The notes: generated from the sequence alone by a model not told the origin. DNA of 64,000 bases from Microbacterium ureisolvens (GCF_015278315.1 NZ_JADIJE010000009.1:62001-126000); one strand, 5' to 3'. Positions 1 through 8,486 are shown, counted from the stretch's first letter. A program made the numbers and translations.

Positions 1-1060
1 TGGTGCCGTACCCGAGGAAGGCGGCGTTGTACTCGTCCATCACCTCCTTCTGGAAGAGGTAGCTGAGGAAGTCACGCGCCCCCTCCTTCTGGTCGGAGGC
101 CTCGGGGATCCACGCGGCGAGGTCGATGTTGACCCGGACCTTGTTGTCGCCGGGGTCGTCGGTCATCGGCAGCGGGAACGTGCCGAGATCGAGGTCGGGA
201 TTGGTCTTGTCGATCTCGCCGAACGCCCAGGGCCCCTGCACGTACATCGCCGCCTCTTCCTTGGCGAAGGCGAGATTGCCGTCGCCGTAGCCTCGGCTCG
301 CGGCATCCGGATTCGTGTAGTTCTCCGTCAGCTCGACCATGCGGTCGACCGGCTCGGCCATCGTCTTCTGGAACGACACGGGGGAGTTCGGACCCACCTC
401 GGTGCCGAGCTCGTTCATCTGGTCGTAGAAATCGGCGACGTCGACTTCGCCGCCCACGGCGTAGTCGAACCAGCCCTGGCCGACGGTCCACGGGTCTTTG
501 AAGGTCGCGTAGAACGGCGTGATGCCCGCCGCCTTGAGGGCGTCGCAGACGGCGATGAGCTCATCCCACGTCGTGGGCACCTCCAGGCCCTGCTCCTCGA
601 AGATCCGCTTGTTGTAGATGACGGATGCCGCCATCACCGAATACGGCAGCACGCTGGTGCGTCCGGGGTAGGTGGCGTACTGGTCGACGAGGTCCTGCAC
701 CTCCGGAAGGATGCGCTCGGCCTCGGGCATGTCGCTCAGGTCGCTGAGGGCGCCACGCTCCATGAAGCGGGCCATCTCCATGTTGTAGTTGAGGAGGCCG
801 AGGTCCGGCGGATTCCCGCGCAGGAAGCCGGCCTGCAGGTTCGACGAGGTGTCGAAGACGACTTCGACCTCGTCCTGGCTCGCGTTGTACTCGGCGATGA
901 GATCGCGGAAGTAGGGGATCGCCTCGGGCTTGCTGAGGTGGAACCTCACCTCCGCGGGCCCGGTTGATGTGCCCGCGCACGCGGCGAGCGAGCTGCCGGC
1001 GATCGCGAGGGCGGCCGCGGCTGCGCAGGCGCGGCGGACGGTGACGGATGCTGCAGGCAC
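1..1060 (-). CDS. ABC transporter substrate-binding lipoprotein (sugar type), 3' end outside window
   Basis: The product is an extracellular solute-binding protein of the family-1 (carbohydrate) type. It would capture a sugar or oligosaccharide outside the membrane and pass it to an ABC permease. The GTG at 1060 is preferred because an AAAAGGA site lies about 7 nt upstream. An in-frame ATG at 1096 would add 12 residues. The N-terminus has Arg-Arg followed by an Ala-rich hydrophobic stretch and a lipobox LAAC ending at Cys28. Later text such as NKRIFEEQGLEVPTTWDEL, AMYVQGPWAFGEI and SDQKEGARDFLSYLFQ is typical of this family. About 353 codons are present, and the C-terminus and any permease genes lie left of position 1. 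It is divergent from a ROK regulator, which is the usual arrangement for a sugar-uptake operon. The substrate cannot be told. Confidence 0.9.
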   Translation of the reverse strand, partial: MPAASVTVRRACAAAAALAIAGSSLAACAGTSTGPAEVRFHLSKPEAIPYFRDLIAEYNASQDEVEVVFDTSSNLQAGFLRGNPPDLGLLNYNMEMARFMERGALSDLSDMPEAERILPEVQDLVDQYATYPGRTSVLPYSVMAASVIYNKRIFEEQGLEVPTTWDELIAVCDALKAAGITPFYATFKDPWTVGQGWFDYAVGGEVDVADFYDQMNELGTEVGPNSPVSFQKTMAEPVDRMVELTENYTNPDAASRGYGDGNLAFAKEEAAMYVQGPWAFGEIDKTNPDLDLGTFPLPMTDDPGDNKVRVNIDLAAWIPEASDQKEGARDFLSYLFQKEVMDEYNAAFLGYGT

Positions 1061-1114
1061 GACGTTGTCCTTTTCCGTTGGTCGATGAAGACTCATTGCT
1101 TCGAAGAGTAGATT

Positions 1115-1138
1115 TACGCACCGAATCAATGTGTCGTA
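1115..1138. promoter_or_regulatory. interrupted inverted repeat in the SBP/ROK divergent promoter region
   Basis: TACGCAC at 1115-1121 faces GTGTCGTA at 1131-1138, an imperfect dyad with one unpaired base. It lies in the only space between the divergent sugar-binding and ROK genes, so it is a reasonable ROK operator candidate. CATAAT at about 1142-1147 could be a -10 for the ROK gene. Inference only. Confidence 0.3.
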
Positions 1139-1179
1139 GACCATAATGCAGGAGTGATCCGCAACAGGCAAGGGGCTTG

Positions 1180-2394
1180 ATGTCGCAACCGCTGCTCACT
1201 CCGACAGCGCTCCGTCGCGCCAGCCTCGACGCTGTCCTGGCCTTCGCGTGGGACGCGGAGGCCTTCACCGCTTCCGACGTCATCGAAGAGGTGGGACTGA
1301 CTCGGTCGACCACCATCGACGTGATCGACGAGCTCGTCGGTCGTGGCCTGCTCGCCGAGCTTCCGAACGCGCGAGCCGCGGGGGACTATCGCAAAGGGCG
1401 CCCTGCGCGACGCTTCGCATTCCGCCCCGAGTCGGCGTACGTGGTCGGCGTCGACGCCGGCCGAGCGCATCTGACGGCGACGGTGGCGGATCTGCGGGGC
1501 GACGCACGCGCGGTGCGGCACCTGGACGTCGACCCGGAGCAGGATTCGCCCGGCGCGCGGCGGCGTGACGCCGGACGCGTCGTCGACGATGCGCTGGCGG
1601 CTGCCGGCGTCGATCGGTCGGGCGTCGCCGCGCTCTGCATCGGGGTACCGGCGCCGGTGGACGGGGACGGGCTCTCGCCGAGCCACCGCGACGACTTCTG
1701 GCGCCGCATGAATCCAGGATTCGCCGAGCTGTTCAGCCGGTGGGCGCCCATCGTGCGCGTCGAGAACGATGCGTCTCTGGCTGCGGTCGCAGAGCGGTCG
1801 GTCGGCGCGGCCGTCGGCTACGACGATTTCGTCGCGCTGCTGGCGGGTGAGCGACTGGGTGCCGGGGTCTGGGTCGATGGGCGGCTGCTGCGCGGTGCCC
1901 ACGGCGGAGCCGCCGAGATGGTGGCTTTCGACCACGTGAGCGGCGTGCGGGGTGCGTGGGGGCTCGGGTACCGGGCCGGCGACCTCGCGCGCAAGGCCCT
2001 CGAGGAGGAGTCTCTTCCTTCATCGAGCGCGTTGCGCGAGCTCGGGGCAGCCGAGATCGACGGGAGGACGGTCCTGACGCTCGCCTCGCAGGGCGATGCG
2101 GGGGCGCTGGCCATCGCGCAGCAGGTGGGGGAGACGCTCGCGGTCGTGGCGGGCGTGCTCGGGAGCCTCTTCGACTCCCGGCGGATCATCGTCTCCGGGG
2201 CCGTGGCCGAAGGCGCCGGCCCGGTCATCGATGCCGCGGTCGCGGCGCTGCCGCGGGAGCTCGATCTCCCGGCGCCCGACATCGTCGCATCCACACTGGG
2301 CGCCGACATCGTCTCGATCGGAGCGGTGTGCGCCGCGGTCGGGGCCGCGCGCGAAGGCGTGCTCGACCTGCCGGCGTTCGCGACCTCCGCCTGA
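1180..2394 (+). CDS. ROK family transcriptional regulator
   Basis: The 404-residue protein has an N-terminal winged-helix segment (about residues 10-75, with AFTASDVIEEVGLTRSTTIDV as the helix-turn-helix). A ROK/sugar-kinase-like fold follows, with VVGVDAGRAHLTATVADL near residue 90 as the phosphate-1 loop. ROK regulators of the NagC/XylR type bind a sugar or sugar phosphate and derepress a neighbouring uptake operon. The classic ROK zinc-cysteine motif is not evident. ATG 1180 is used because AAGGGG lies just upstream; a TTG directly before it is unlikely to be the start. It is divergent from the sugar-binding protein gene, which it probably controls. Confidence 0.88.
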   Translation: MSQPLLTPTALRRASLDAVLAFAWDAEAFTASDVIEEVGLTRSTTIDVIDELVGRGLLAELPNARAAGDYRKGRPARRFAFRPESAYVVGVDAGRAHLTATVADLRGDARAVRHLDVDPEQDSPGARRRDAGRVVDDALAAAGVDRSGVAALCIGVPAPVDGDGLSPSHRDDFWRRMNPGFAELFSRWAPIVRVENDASLAAVAERSVGAAVGYDDFVALLAGERLGAGVWVDGRLLRGAHGGAAEMVAFDHVSGVRGAWGLGYRAGDLARKALEEESLPSSSALRELGAAEIDGRTVLTLASQGDAGALAIAQQVGETLAVVAGVLGSLFDSRRIIVSGAVAEGAGPVIDAAVAALPRELDLPAPDIVASTLGADIVSIGAVCAAVGAAREGVLDLPAFATSA

Positions 2395-2490
2395 CCCCAG
2401 CCGAGGGACCCCCGCGGCGTCTCGATCGGGACTTGACGCTAGGGACGGTCTCCGAGAGTCTCGGTGTACCCCGTCCCCCAGGAGGTTCCG

Positions 2491-2859
2491 ATGGCGAAGG
2501 CCGTCTGGTTCGACATTCCCGTCACCGACATGACGCGTGCGATCGCGTTCTACGAAGCGCTGACCGGGGAGGAGCTCACCCGCCTCCCTGTCGGGCCCGG
2601 GAAGGAGACCGCGCTGTTCGCCATGGAGAACGGCGGAGCGGGCGGATGCCTCTTCGCGGCGCCCGAGGACGAGCCTTCGCATTTCGGGTCCCGCGTGTAC
2701 TTCGACGCGAACCCGTCGATCGATGACTGGCTCGCGCGAGTGGAGCCGGCCGGCGGGCGCATCCTGGTTCCGAAGACCGACATCGCCGGTGGTCGTGGGG
2801 TCTACGCGTACATCGAGGACTCCGAAGGCAACCGGGTCGGACTCAACGCATCTGCGTGA
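2491..2859 (+). CDS. VOC (glyoxalase/bleomycin resistance) family protein
   Basis: This 122-residue protein has the beta-alpha-beta-beta-beta layout of a single vicinal-oxygen-chelate domain. It starts AKAVWFDIPVTDMTRAIAFYEAL and ends with YAYIEDSEGNRVGLNA, the usual VOC C-terminal metal-ligand strand. The start is fixed by an AGGAGG site at 2481-2486, ideally spaced from ATG 2491. VOC members are metal-dependent isomerases, dioxygenases or drug-binding proteins, and this small YdeN/PhnB-like group has no assigned substrate. It stands alone between the ROK gene and a convergent DUF1697 gene. Confidence 0.85.
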   Translation: MAKAVWFDIPVTDMTRAIAFYEALTGEELTRLPVGPGKETALFAMENGGAGGCLFAAPEDEPSHFGSRVYFDANPSIDDWLARVEPAGGRILVPKTDIAGGRGVYAYIEDSEGNRVGLNASA

Positions 2860-2889
2860 CACACGCGCCGGTGGGCGACCCTTCGAGAG

Positions 2890-3411
2890 TCACGCGCCGA
2901 AGCGGGTCACCAGCCGGATGAGCGTGGGCAATCCGCGCGATGTGGCCCGTTCGCCCGTGAGCCGCTCCAGCACCGGAGTCGCGTGACCCTCGCCGGGGAC
3001 GTCGTTGCGGACGAGCGCCCAGCCGCGGCCGGCGTCGACGATGGCGCAGCGGTGCTCCGCAGCGACCGCCGTCGCATCGGCGTCGTGGGCATCGATCGCG
3101 GCTCCCCGGTGCAGTGTGAACTCGAATCGTCGCGGTTCGGGTGTGGCGCCGTGCTTGTGCACGACCTCGGTGGCGCTGTGCATCGAGGTCCAGAGGATCT
3201 CCCGTGCGTGACCGGACCTTGCCGCGATCGCCTCCTCCGCCGTGGCGACCACCTCGGCGGGTCGATCGGAGTCGAAGACGACGGTGCCGTTGCTCTGGAA
3301 CGTGCGGGCATCGGGGCATCCGGCATCGGCGAAGCCCGCCAGGATGTCGGCGGTCGAGGGATGACCGCGCTGACCCTGGTTGACGTTCCGCATGAAGGCG
3401 ACGCAGTGCAT
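2890..3411 (-). CDS. DUF1697 family protein
   Basis: The 173-residue protein carries the DUF1697 signature: an N-terminal FMRNVNQGQRGHPS loop (family usually LLRGINVGG..), then ILAGFADAGCPDARTFQSNGTVVFDS. The fold is known from structures but the function is not. The start codon is preceded by TACGCT at 3418-3423 with exactly 6 nt between, and there is no ribosome binding site, so the transcript is probably leaderless. It is convergent with the VOC gene and lies in the same direction as the flavoprotein gene downstream. Confidence 0.82.
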   Translation of the reverse strand: MHCVAFMRNVNQGQRGHPSTADILAGFADAGCPDARTFQSNGTVVFDSDRPAEVVATAEEAIAARSGHAREILWTSMHSATEVVHKHGATPEPRRFEFTLHRGAAIDAHDADATAVAAEHRCAIVDAGRGWALVRNDVPGEGHATPVLERLTGERATSRGLPTLIRLVTRFGA

Positions 3412-3440
3412 GCCTTGAGCGTAGAGGCGTGCGCCGACAA

Positions 3441-5177
3441 CTACTCGACCAGCTTGCCGACCACCGACACCTCGTCACGCATGAGCGCCAGGATCTCGTC
3501 CGGGATCGGGGGGATCGGCTCGCGCACGACGCCGGTGGACGGCGACCACACCAGATTCGCCTGGAGTTCGGGATCGGTCTCGGGGAAGTCGCTGCGGTTG
3601 TGGCATCCCCGCGTCTCCCGGCGCTCCAACGCGGCCTCGAGCGTCGCACGTGCGGCCAGCGCCGCGGACTTGAGGTCGAACGCGTGGGCGAGGTCGTGGT
3701 AGCCGGCGATGTCGGGGTGCACGCCGACGTCCGCCATCCGGCGCTCGATCGCTTCGAGCTCCGCCAGCCCGGCCCGCAGACCGTCCTCTGAGCGCACCAC
3801 GCCCGCGTGCTCGGTCATGGTGTCGCGGATCGCGCGCTGCAGCGCCCTCACGTTCTCCGGACCGTCGGATGCCAGGAGCTCGGCGATCTCGGCGCGCGCC
3901 TGGTCGACCGCGGCCGCGGACCGCACCTGCGCCGGCAGCGCCGCGGAGTATCCCGCTGCCGCCTGCCCGACGATCCGCCCGAAGACGAGCAGCTCGATGA
4001 GCGAGTTGCCGCCCAGGCGGTTGGCGCCGTGCAGGCCCGAGGAGGCCTCGCCGATCGCGTACAGGCCCGGCACGTCGGTGCCGTGATCCGACGAGCGCAC
4101 CCAGACGCCGCCCATCGAGTAGTGAGCGGTGGGGGCGATCTCGATCGGGTCCTTCGTGATGTCGAGCATCTGCAGCTCCAGCATCGTCTGGTAGACGCGC
4201 GGAAGGCGGGTCATGATCGTTTCCCGAGGCAGGTGCGAGACGTCCAGCCATACTCCGCCGTTGGGCGTGCCTCGCCCCTCCTTGATCTCGGTGTAGCAGG
4301 CCAGGGCCACGCGGTCGCGCGTCGAGAGTTCGAGACGCTCGGGGTCGTACTTGTGCATGAAGCGCTCGCCGAGCCCGTTGCGAAGGATCCCGCCCTCGCC
4401 GCGCGCGGCCTCGGAGATGAGCGTGCCGGCGGCGCTCTCGGGCTCGATGATGCCGCTCGGGTGGAATTGCACCAGTTCGGGATCCCGCAGTCGTCCACCG
4501 GCCTCGACGGCGAGGCGGAAGGAGTCGCCGGTGTTCTCGTCCCGTCGCGACGAGGTGCGTCGCCAGATGCGGTTGTGGCCGCCCGCTGCCAGGATGACGG
4601 CGTCGGCGTGGATCAGGTACCGCGTCCCGTCCTCGAGGTCGAAGCCGTATGCACCGAAGACGGCGCCGTCGTCGTTGACGAGGACGCGCGTGATGTAGAC
4701 GGTGTCGAGGATCGGGACCTTCAGCTGGACCGCGCGGTTGATCAGCGTGCGCTGGATCTCGAGGCCGGTGTAATCGCCGGCGAAGGCCGTTCGACGGTAG
4801 GTGTGCGCGCCGAAGAAGCGCTGCGAGATGCGCCCGTCCTCCTCGCGGGCGAACGGCATGCCGTAGCGCTCGAGGTCGTCGATGCCCCGCGCGGCTCCCT
4901 TGGTGACGATCTCGACCGTCTCGGGGTTGGCGAGCAGGTAGCTCTCTTTGAGGGTGTCGGCGGCGTGCTGCTGCCAGCTGTCGTCTTCGTCCATCGTGCC
5001 CAGCGCGGCGTTGATGCCGCCCGCGGCGAGCGACGTGTGCGCGTCGCTCTTCGGTCGCTTGCCGAGCGCGAGGACGTCGACGCCCGCCTCGGCCAGCTCG
5101 ATCGCGGCGCGCAGGCCCGATCCTCCGGTGCCGATGACGAGGACGGTGGTGGACAGCTGACGCTCAGAGGTGCTCAC
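3441..5177 (-). CDS. FAD-dependent oxidoreductase of the fumarate reductase/succinate dehydrogenase/L-aspartate oxidase family
   Basis: The 578-residue protein begins with a dinucleotide-binding GTGGSG (residues 16-21) and HTSLAAGGIN, where SdhA-type proteins bind FAD. It has the catalytic-loop ISEAARGEGGILRN with its Arg, HYSMGG, and the C-terminal FAD motif GANRLGGNSLIELLVFGR. These are the hallmarks of flavoproteins that interconvert succinate/fumarate or oxidise L-aspartate. No iron-sulfur or membrane-anchor subunit gene adjoins it and no nadA/nadC is visible, so it probably works as a soluble oxidase or reductase. Start GTG 5177 has GGTGGA upstream; ATG 5201 and TTG 5213 are alternatives in frame. 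It is divergent from a LysR gene that most likely regulates it. The exact substrate remains open. Confidence 0.8.
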   Translation of the reverse strand: MSTSERQLSTTVLVIGTGGSGLRAAIELAEAGVDVLALGKRPKSDAHTSLAAGGINAALGTMDEDDSWQQHAADTLKESYLLANPETVEIVTKGAARGIDDLERYGMPFAREEDGRISQRFFGAHTYRRTAFAGDYTGLEIQRTLINRAVQLKVPILDTVYITRVLVNDDGAVFGAYGFDLEDGTRYLIHADAVILAAGGHNRIWRRTSSRRDENTGDSFRLAVEAGGRLRDPELVQFHPSGIIEPESAAGTLISEAARGEGGILRNGLGERFMHKYDPERLELSTRDRVALACYTEIKEGRGTPNGGVWLDVSHLPRETIMTRLPRVYQTMLELQMLDITKDPIEIAPTAHYSMGGVWVRSSDHGTDVPGLYAIGEASSGLHGANRLGGNSLIELLVFGRIVGQAAAGYSAALPAQVRSAAAVDQARAEIAELLASDGPENVRALQRAIRDTMTEHAGVVRSEDGLRAGLAELEAIERRMADVGVHPDIAGYHDLAHAFDLKSAALAARATLEAALERRETRGCHNRSDFPETDPELQANLVWSPSTGVVREPIPPIPDEILALMRDEVSVVGKLVE

Positions 5178-5247
5178 GATTCCACCGTACGAACGGGTCA
5201 TCGATATATCCAATGCATCTTTTTGTGAGCAGCGATAGCCGTACGCT

Positions 5248-6186
5248 ATGACGATGAATCTCGAGCAGCTCCGCAGCTTCGTCGCCGTCGCTCAGCTGGG
5301 GAACTTCACGCGGGCGGCCGATCAGCTGCATCTCGCGCAGCCGTCGCTCAGCCGCCAGATCGCGGTGCTCGAGCAGGAGCTGGGCGCAGAGCTGTTCCAC
5401 CGCTCACGCGCCGGCAGCACGCTGACGGCGGCCGGTGAGTCGCTGCTTCCGCTGGCGCGCCGGATGCTCGCCGATGCCTCGTCCATCCGCCGCGAGATGG
5501 ACGAGCTCGCGGGGCTCCGCCGCGGACGCGTTCGACTCGGGGCGACCCCCACCCTGTGCGTCAGCCTCGTCGCCGAGGCGCTCGCCGCCTTCCACGCCCG
5601 GCACCCCGGCATCGAGCTGCACATCTCCGAGCACGGCTCGCGGCGTCTGCTCAACGAGCTGGCTGCCGGTGAGCTCGATCTCGCGCTGGTGACGACGTCG
5701 GATGCGGCATCCGCCGATCGATTCACCTCGACACCGCTCCTCGTCGAAGAGCTCGTGGTCATCTCATCGGGCGGGGAGCCGCCCGTGTCATCGCACGACT
5801 CCATCACCCTCGCCGAGGTCGCCGAGCTGCCCCAGGTGGTGTTCGCCTCTTCGTACGACCTGCGCACCACGACGGATGCGGCCTTCCGCGCCGCGGGCCT
5901 CGTACCCCGCGCGGCCATCGACGGGGCGGAGATGGACGCCGTGATCCGATTCGTCGAGCGCGGTCTGGGTGTGGCGATCGTCCCGGCGATGGTGCTGGTC
6001 GATCGCCCGGGTCTGCGCGCCGTGCGGCTGGCCTCGCCGACGCTCACCCGCACGATCAGCATCGCCCGCGCGGCGGACATGGCACCCGCCGCCGCCGTCG
6101 AGGTGATGCGCACGACGATCATCAGCACCGCCGCGGAACTGGCTGCGCAGCAGTCGGCCACGATGCGTGTCGCGACAAGCGCCTGA
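5248..6186 (+). CDS. LysR-type transcriptional regulator
   Basis: A 312-residue LTTR. The N-terminal winged helix reads LEQLRSFVAVAQLGNFTRAADQLHLAQPSLSRQIAVLEQELG, with the linker helix to about residue 90. The periplasmic-binding-like effector domain follows (VRLGATPTLCVSLVAEAL to the C-terminus). ATG 5248 and ATG 5254 are both possible, and neither has a ribosome binding site. It is separated by 70 nt from the divergent flavoprotein gene. That gap contains GATATATC (5203-5210) and ATGCAT palindromes where an LTTR could bind. LysR proteins commonly activate the divergent gene in response to its substrate, so the flavoprotein is the expected target. Confidence 0.9.
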   Translation: MTMNLEQLRSFVAVAQLGNFTRAADQLHLAQPSLSRQIAVLEQELGAELFHRSRAGSTLTAAGESLLPLARRMLADASSIRREMDELAGLRRGRVRLGATPTLCVSLVAEALAAFHARHPGIELHISEHGSRRLLNELAAGELDLALVTTSDAASADRFTSTPLLVEELVVISSGGEPPVSSHDSITLAEVAELPQVVFASSYDLRTTTDAAFRAAGLVPRAAIDGAEMDAVIRFVERGLGVAIVPAMVLVDRPGLRAVRLASPTLTRTISIARAADMAPAAAVEVMRTTIISTAAELAAQQSATMRVATSA

Positions 6187-6258
6187 CCCGACGACGCCGG
6201 CGAGGCGACCTGCGGTCGGGAACGGCAGGGCGACGTGGCGGGCGGATTTCGCAGAATC

Positions 6259-6285
6259 CGTCACACCAGCGACCGCCGTCCGGTC
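6259..6285 (+). promoter_or_regulatory. putative ECF41-type promoter of the first NmrA gene / sigma operon
   Basis: CGTCACA at 6259-6265 is followed after exactly 16 nt by GGTC at 6282-6285, about 50 nt before the ATG at 6338. The same arrangement (TGTCACA, 16 nt, GGTC) precedes the second NmrA gene. From memory the ECF41 consensus is TGTCACA in the -35 and CGTC in the -10. The match suggests that the sigma factor encoded here drives its own operon. Confidence 0.6.
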
Positions 6286-6337
6286 AGAGCTGGAAACGCG
6301 CGCGTTTCCGCGGGCGCGGGAGCGGAGAGGAACCGTC

Positions 6338-7132
6338 ATGAGGATCGCTGTCATCGGAGGAACGGGACTGATCGGATCGAGGGTCGTGACGACGCTCGAA
6401 GCCGCCGGGCACGACGTGGTCGTGGTCGCGCGGGCGGTCGGAGTGAACTCGTTCACCGGCGAAGGGCTCGCGGACGCGCTGGAAGGCGTGGAGACGATCG
6501 TCGACGTGTCGAACTCGTCGTACACCGACGAGGCCGGCGCCCGCGAGTTCTTCTCCGGGTCGACGCTGAACCTGCTCACGCACGGCGCTGTGGCCGGGGT
6601 GCGCCACCACGTCGCACTGTCGGTGGTCGGCACCGATCGCCTGGCGCGATCGGAGGGCGGCTACTTCCAGGCGAAGGCAGAGCAGGAACGCCTCCTCGCG
6701 GCATCCGCGCGGCCGTACTCGATCGTCCACGCGACGCAGTTCTTCGAGTTCATCCGCAGCATCACGGACGCCGCCACCCGCAGCGGGATCGCGCGCGTGG
6801 CCGACGCGCTCATCCAGCCGATGGCCGCCGACGACGTGGCGACGGCCGTCGCCCGCTCGGCGCTCGGACGGCCGACGGGCGGGATCGCCGAGCACGCCGG
6901 GCCGGAGGTCTTCGAGCTCGGGTATCTGGCCCAGCGCGAACTTCGGTTCCGCCGCGACGACCGCGAGGTCGTCGCCGACCCGCTCGCGACCTACTTCGGC
7001 GCGCAGCTCGATCGCTTCGAGCTGCTCCCCGGCGCCGGCGCGGTCATCGCACCGACCAGGTTCCACGATTGGCAGATCGCACCGCGCGATTCGGACGCGG
7101 AACTGCTGCCCCCGGTCGCGGGCGTACGCTGA
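6338..7132 (+). CDS. NmrA-like NAD(P)-binding oxidoreductase/epimerase (paralogue 1)
   Basis: This 264-residue protein has a Rossmann N-terminus with GGTGLIG at residues 7-13. It lacks the YxxxK pair of classical SDRs, as expected for atypical NmrA/NAD(P)H-binding SDRs. The text HATQFFEFIRSI and VVGTDRL matches the protein encoded at 8561 closely, so the two are paralogues. GGAGAGGAA upstream fixes ATG 6338. It is the first gene of an operon with the ECF41 sigma factor. ECF41 genes are characteristically linked to a carboxymuconolactone decarboxylase, an oxidoreductase or an epimerase of this kind, which are thought to be the sigma factor's targets. The substrate is unknown for the family. 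Confidence 0.85.
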   Translation: MRIAVIGGTGLIGSRVVTTLEAAGHDVVVVARAVGVNSFTGEGLADALEGVETIVDVSNSSYTDEAGAREFFSGSTLNLLTHGAVAGVRHHVALSVVGTDRLARSEGGYFQAKAEQERLLAASARPYSIVHATQFFEFIRSITDAATRSGIARVADALIQPMAADDVATAVARSALGRPTGGIAEHAGPEVFELGYLAQRELRFRRDDREVVADPLATYFGAQLDRFELLPGAGAVIAPTRFHDWQIAPRDSDAELLPPVAGVR

Positions 7133-7158
7133 GCGCGACGATGGGAGCGGCAGACTCG

Positions 7159-8064
7159 ATGGGTGACACGTACGCACGCGGTGCCGAGCAGGACGACATC
7201 GACCTCGCCGTGAAGGTGTTCGGCGAACATCGGCGGCGCATCTTCGGCATCGCCTATCGGATGCTCGGGACCGTGGCCGATGCCGAGGACATCGTGCAGG
7301 AGACCTGGATCCGCTGGCAGAACGCCGACCGCACCGACATCCGGGAGCCCGCGGCGTTCCTCGCGACTGTCGCCACGCGCCTTTCGATCAACGCGACCCA
7401 ATCCGCGCATGCGCGACGCGAGACCTACATCGGCCCGTGGCTCCCCGAGCCGGTCAACACCGACGCCGACCCCTCCCTCGGAGCCGAGCGCGGCGAGGCC
7501 CTCCAGTTCGCCATCCTGCTCATGCTCGAGAAGCTGACGCCGACCGAGCGCGCGGCGTACATCCTGCGTGAGGCGCTCGATTATCCCTACGAGCGCATCG
7601 CCGATGTCGTGGGTGCGACGGTGGCGAGCGCACGTCAGCTCGTCAGCCGTGCACGCAAGCATCTCGCATCCGCGCGCAGAGCCGAAGTCGCTGCGGCCGA
7701 GCAGCGGCGGCTGCTCGAGGCGTTCCTGGTCGCTGCGCAGAAGGGTGACGTCAGCAGTCTGGAGCGGCTGTTCGCCGAAGATGTCGTCAGCTACACCGAC
7801 GGCAACGGGGTCAAACTCGCCGCACGCATCCCCGTCGCGGGCAGAAGCCGGGTCGCCAAGTTCGTCGCCGCCTTCTCCGGCCACTTCTGGACCGGGAAGA
7901 CCATCGACTGGGTCGAGGTCAACGGCCAGCCGGCGGCGACCCTGTCGGAGGGCGGGACGGTCACGACCATCGTGACGGTGACGGCAGCGGAGGACGGCAT
8001 CCGTCAGCTCCTCTGGGTGATGAGCCCGGACAAGCTCGGGCACGTCGCCCAGGTCGGGGCGTGA
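7159..8064 (+). CDS. sigJ: ECF41-group RNA polymerase sigma factor (SigJ-like) with fused SnoaL-like C-terminal domain
   Basis: The 301-residue protein has sigma-2 (HRRRIFGIAYRMLGTVADAEDIVQETW, residues 24-50), a linker with WLPEP (94-98), and sigma-4 (LTPTERAAYILREALDYPYERIADVVGAT). A SnoaL/NTF2-like extension runs from about residue 180 to 301. ECF41 proteins lack a separate anti-sigma factor; their C-terminal domain controls activity through DGGG(K/R) and NPDKL motifs. Here those read DGNG (214-217) and SPDKL (289-293). ATG 7159 has GGGAG 11 nt upstream; ATG 7141, with no clear site, would give 307 residues. The gene follows the first NmrA gene by 26 nt and overlaps the next gene by GTGA. 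The inducing signal is not known for this group. Confidence 0.92.
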   Translation: MGDTYARGAEQDDIDLAVKVFGEHRRRIFGIAYRMLGTVADAEDIVQETWIRWQNADRTDIREPAAFLATVATRLSINATQSAHARRETYIGPWLPEPVNTDADPSLGAERGEALQFAILLMLEKLTPTERAAYILREALDYPYERIADVVGATVASARQLVSRARKHLASARRAEVAAAEQRRLLEAFLVAAQKGDVSSLERLFAEDVVSYTDGNGVKLAARIPVAGRSRVAKFVAAFSGHFWTGKTIDWVEVNGQPAATLSEGGTVTTIVTVTAAEDGIRQLLWVMSPDKLGHVAQVGA

Positions 8065-8477
8065 GCAGGCCGTCCGGCGGCTCGTGGCTGCACCGCTCCG
8101 CTCGAGGAGCGGTCTCAGGGTCGGCCGGGCACGGGCGCGCCGTCGGCGAGCTCGCGGCGGCGGCGCGAGCGGGAGATGCGGCGGGCGTCGCGCAGTTGCT
8201 GCGCCCCGGCGTCATGCTCACGGTCGACGGTGGTGGCGTCGTGGCGGCCCCCGATGTCGCGGTGGAGGGCGTGATGCCGGTGGCATCGTTCCTCGTCGAC
8301 CTTCTCACGCAGCCGCGGGCGGCGGTCCGGGTCGAGTCGGTCAACGGCGTGCCGGGCATCGTCGTGTGCCGCGACGGGCGGGTGGTCGGCGTGCTCAGCG
8401 TGCGCGTCCGCGGCCGCCGGATCCTCGAGGCGTGGCTGGTCGCGAACCCCGACAAGCTGACGCGCTGGACGTGCTGA
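8061..8477 (+). CDS. stand-alone SnoaL-like protein resembling the ECF41 regulatory domain
   Basis: The 138-residue protein aligns by eye with the C-terminal domain of the sigma factor immediately upstream: RAVGELAAAARAGDAAGVAQLL matches LLEAFLVAAQKGDVSSLERLF. It carries the canonical ECF41 motifs DGGG at 56-59 and NPDKL at 129-133, closer to consensus than the sigma factor's own. There is no sigma-2 or sigma-4 region. GTG 8061 overlaps the sigma stop codon (GTGA), so it should be translationally coupled. It could be the remnant of a second ECF41 gene or a separate regulatory subunit. It could also be a small-molecule-binding NTF2-like protein. Its function is inferred only. Confidence 0.75.
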   Translation: MSRPSGGSWLHRSARGAVSGSAGHGRAVGELAAAARAGDAAGVAQLLRPGVMLTVDGGGVVAAPDVAVEGVMPVASFLVDLLTQPRAAVRVESVNGVPGIVVCRDGRVVGVLSVRVRGRRILEAWLVANPDKLTRWTC

Positions 8478-8486
8478 CAGCCGTTC

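Noticed and set aside
3807..5228. Long open frame antisense to the flavoprotein gene
   Set aside because: It is fully antisense to a gene with clear motifs. Its composition (Arg/Asp/Gly/Val-rich, no domain) is the usual by-product of G/C third positions in high-GC DNA. The same applies to long antisense frames over the MDR, otsA, ilvD, ilvB and 5'-nucleotidase genes.
5242..5250. TACGCT directly before the LysR start as a leaderless -10
   Set aside because: It abuts the ATG with no spacing, so transcription would start inside the gene. The other leaderless starts have 6-7 nt between.
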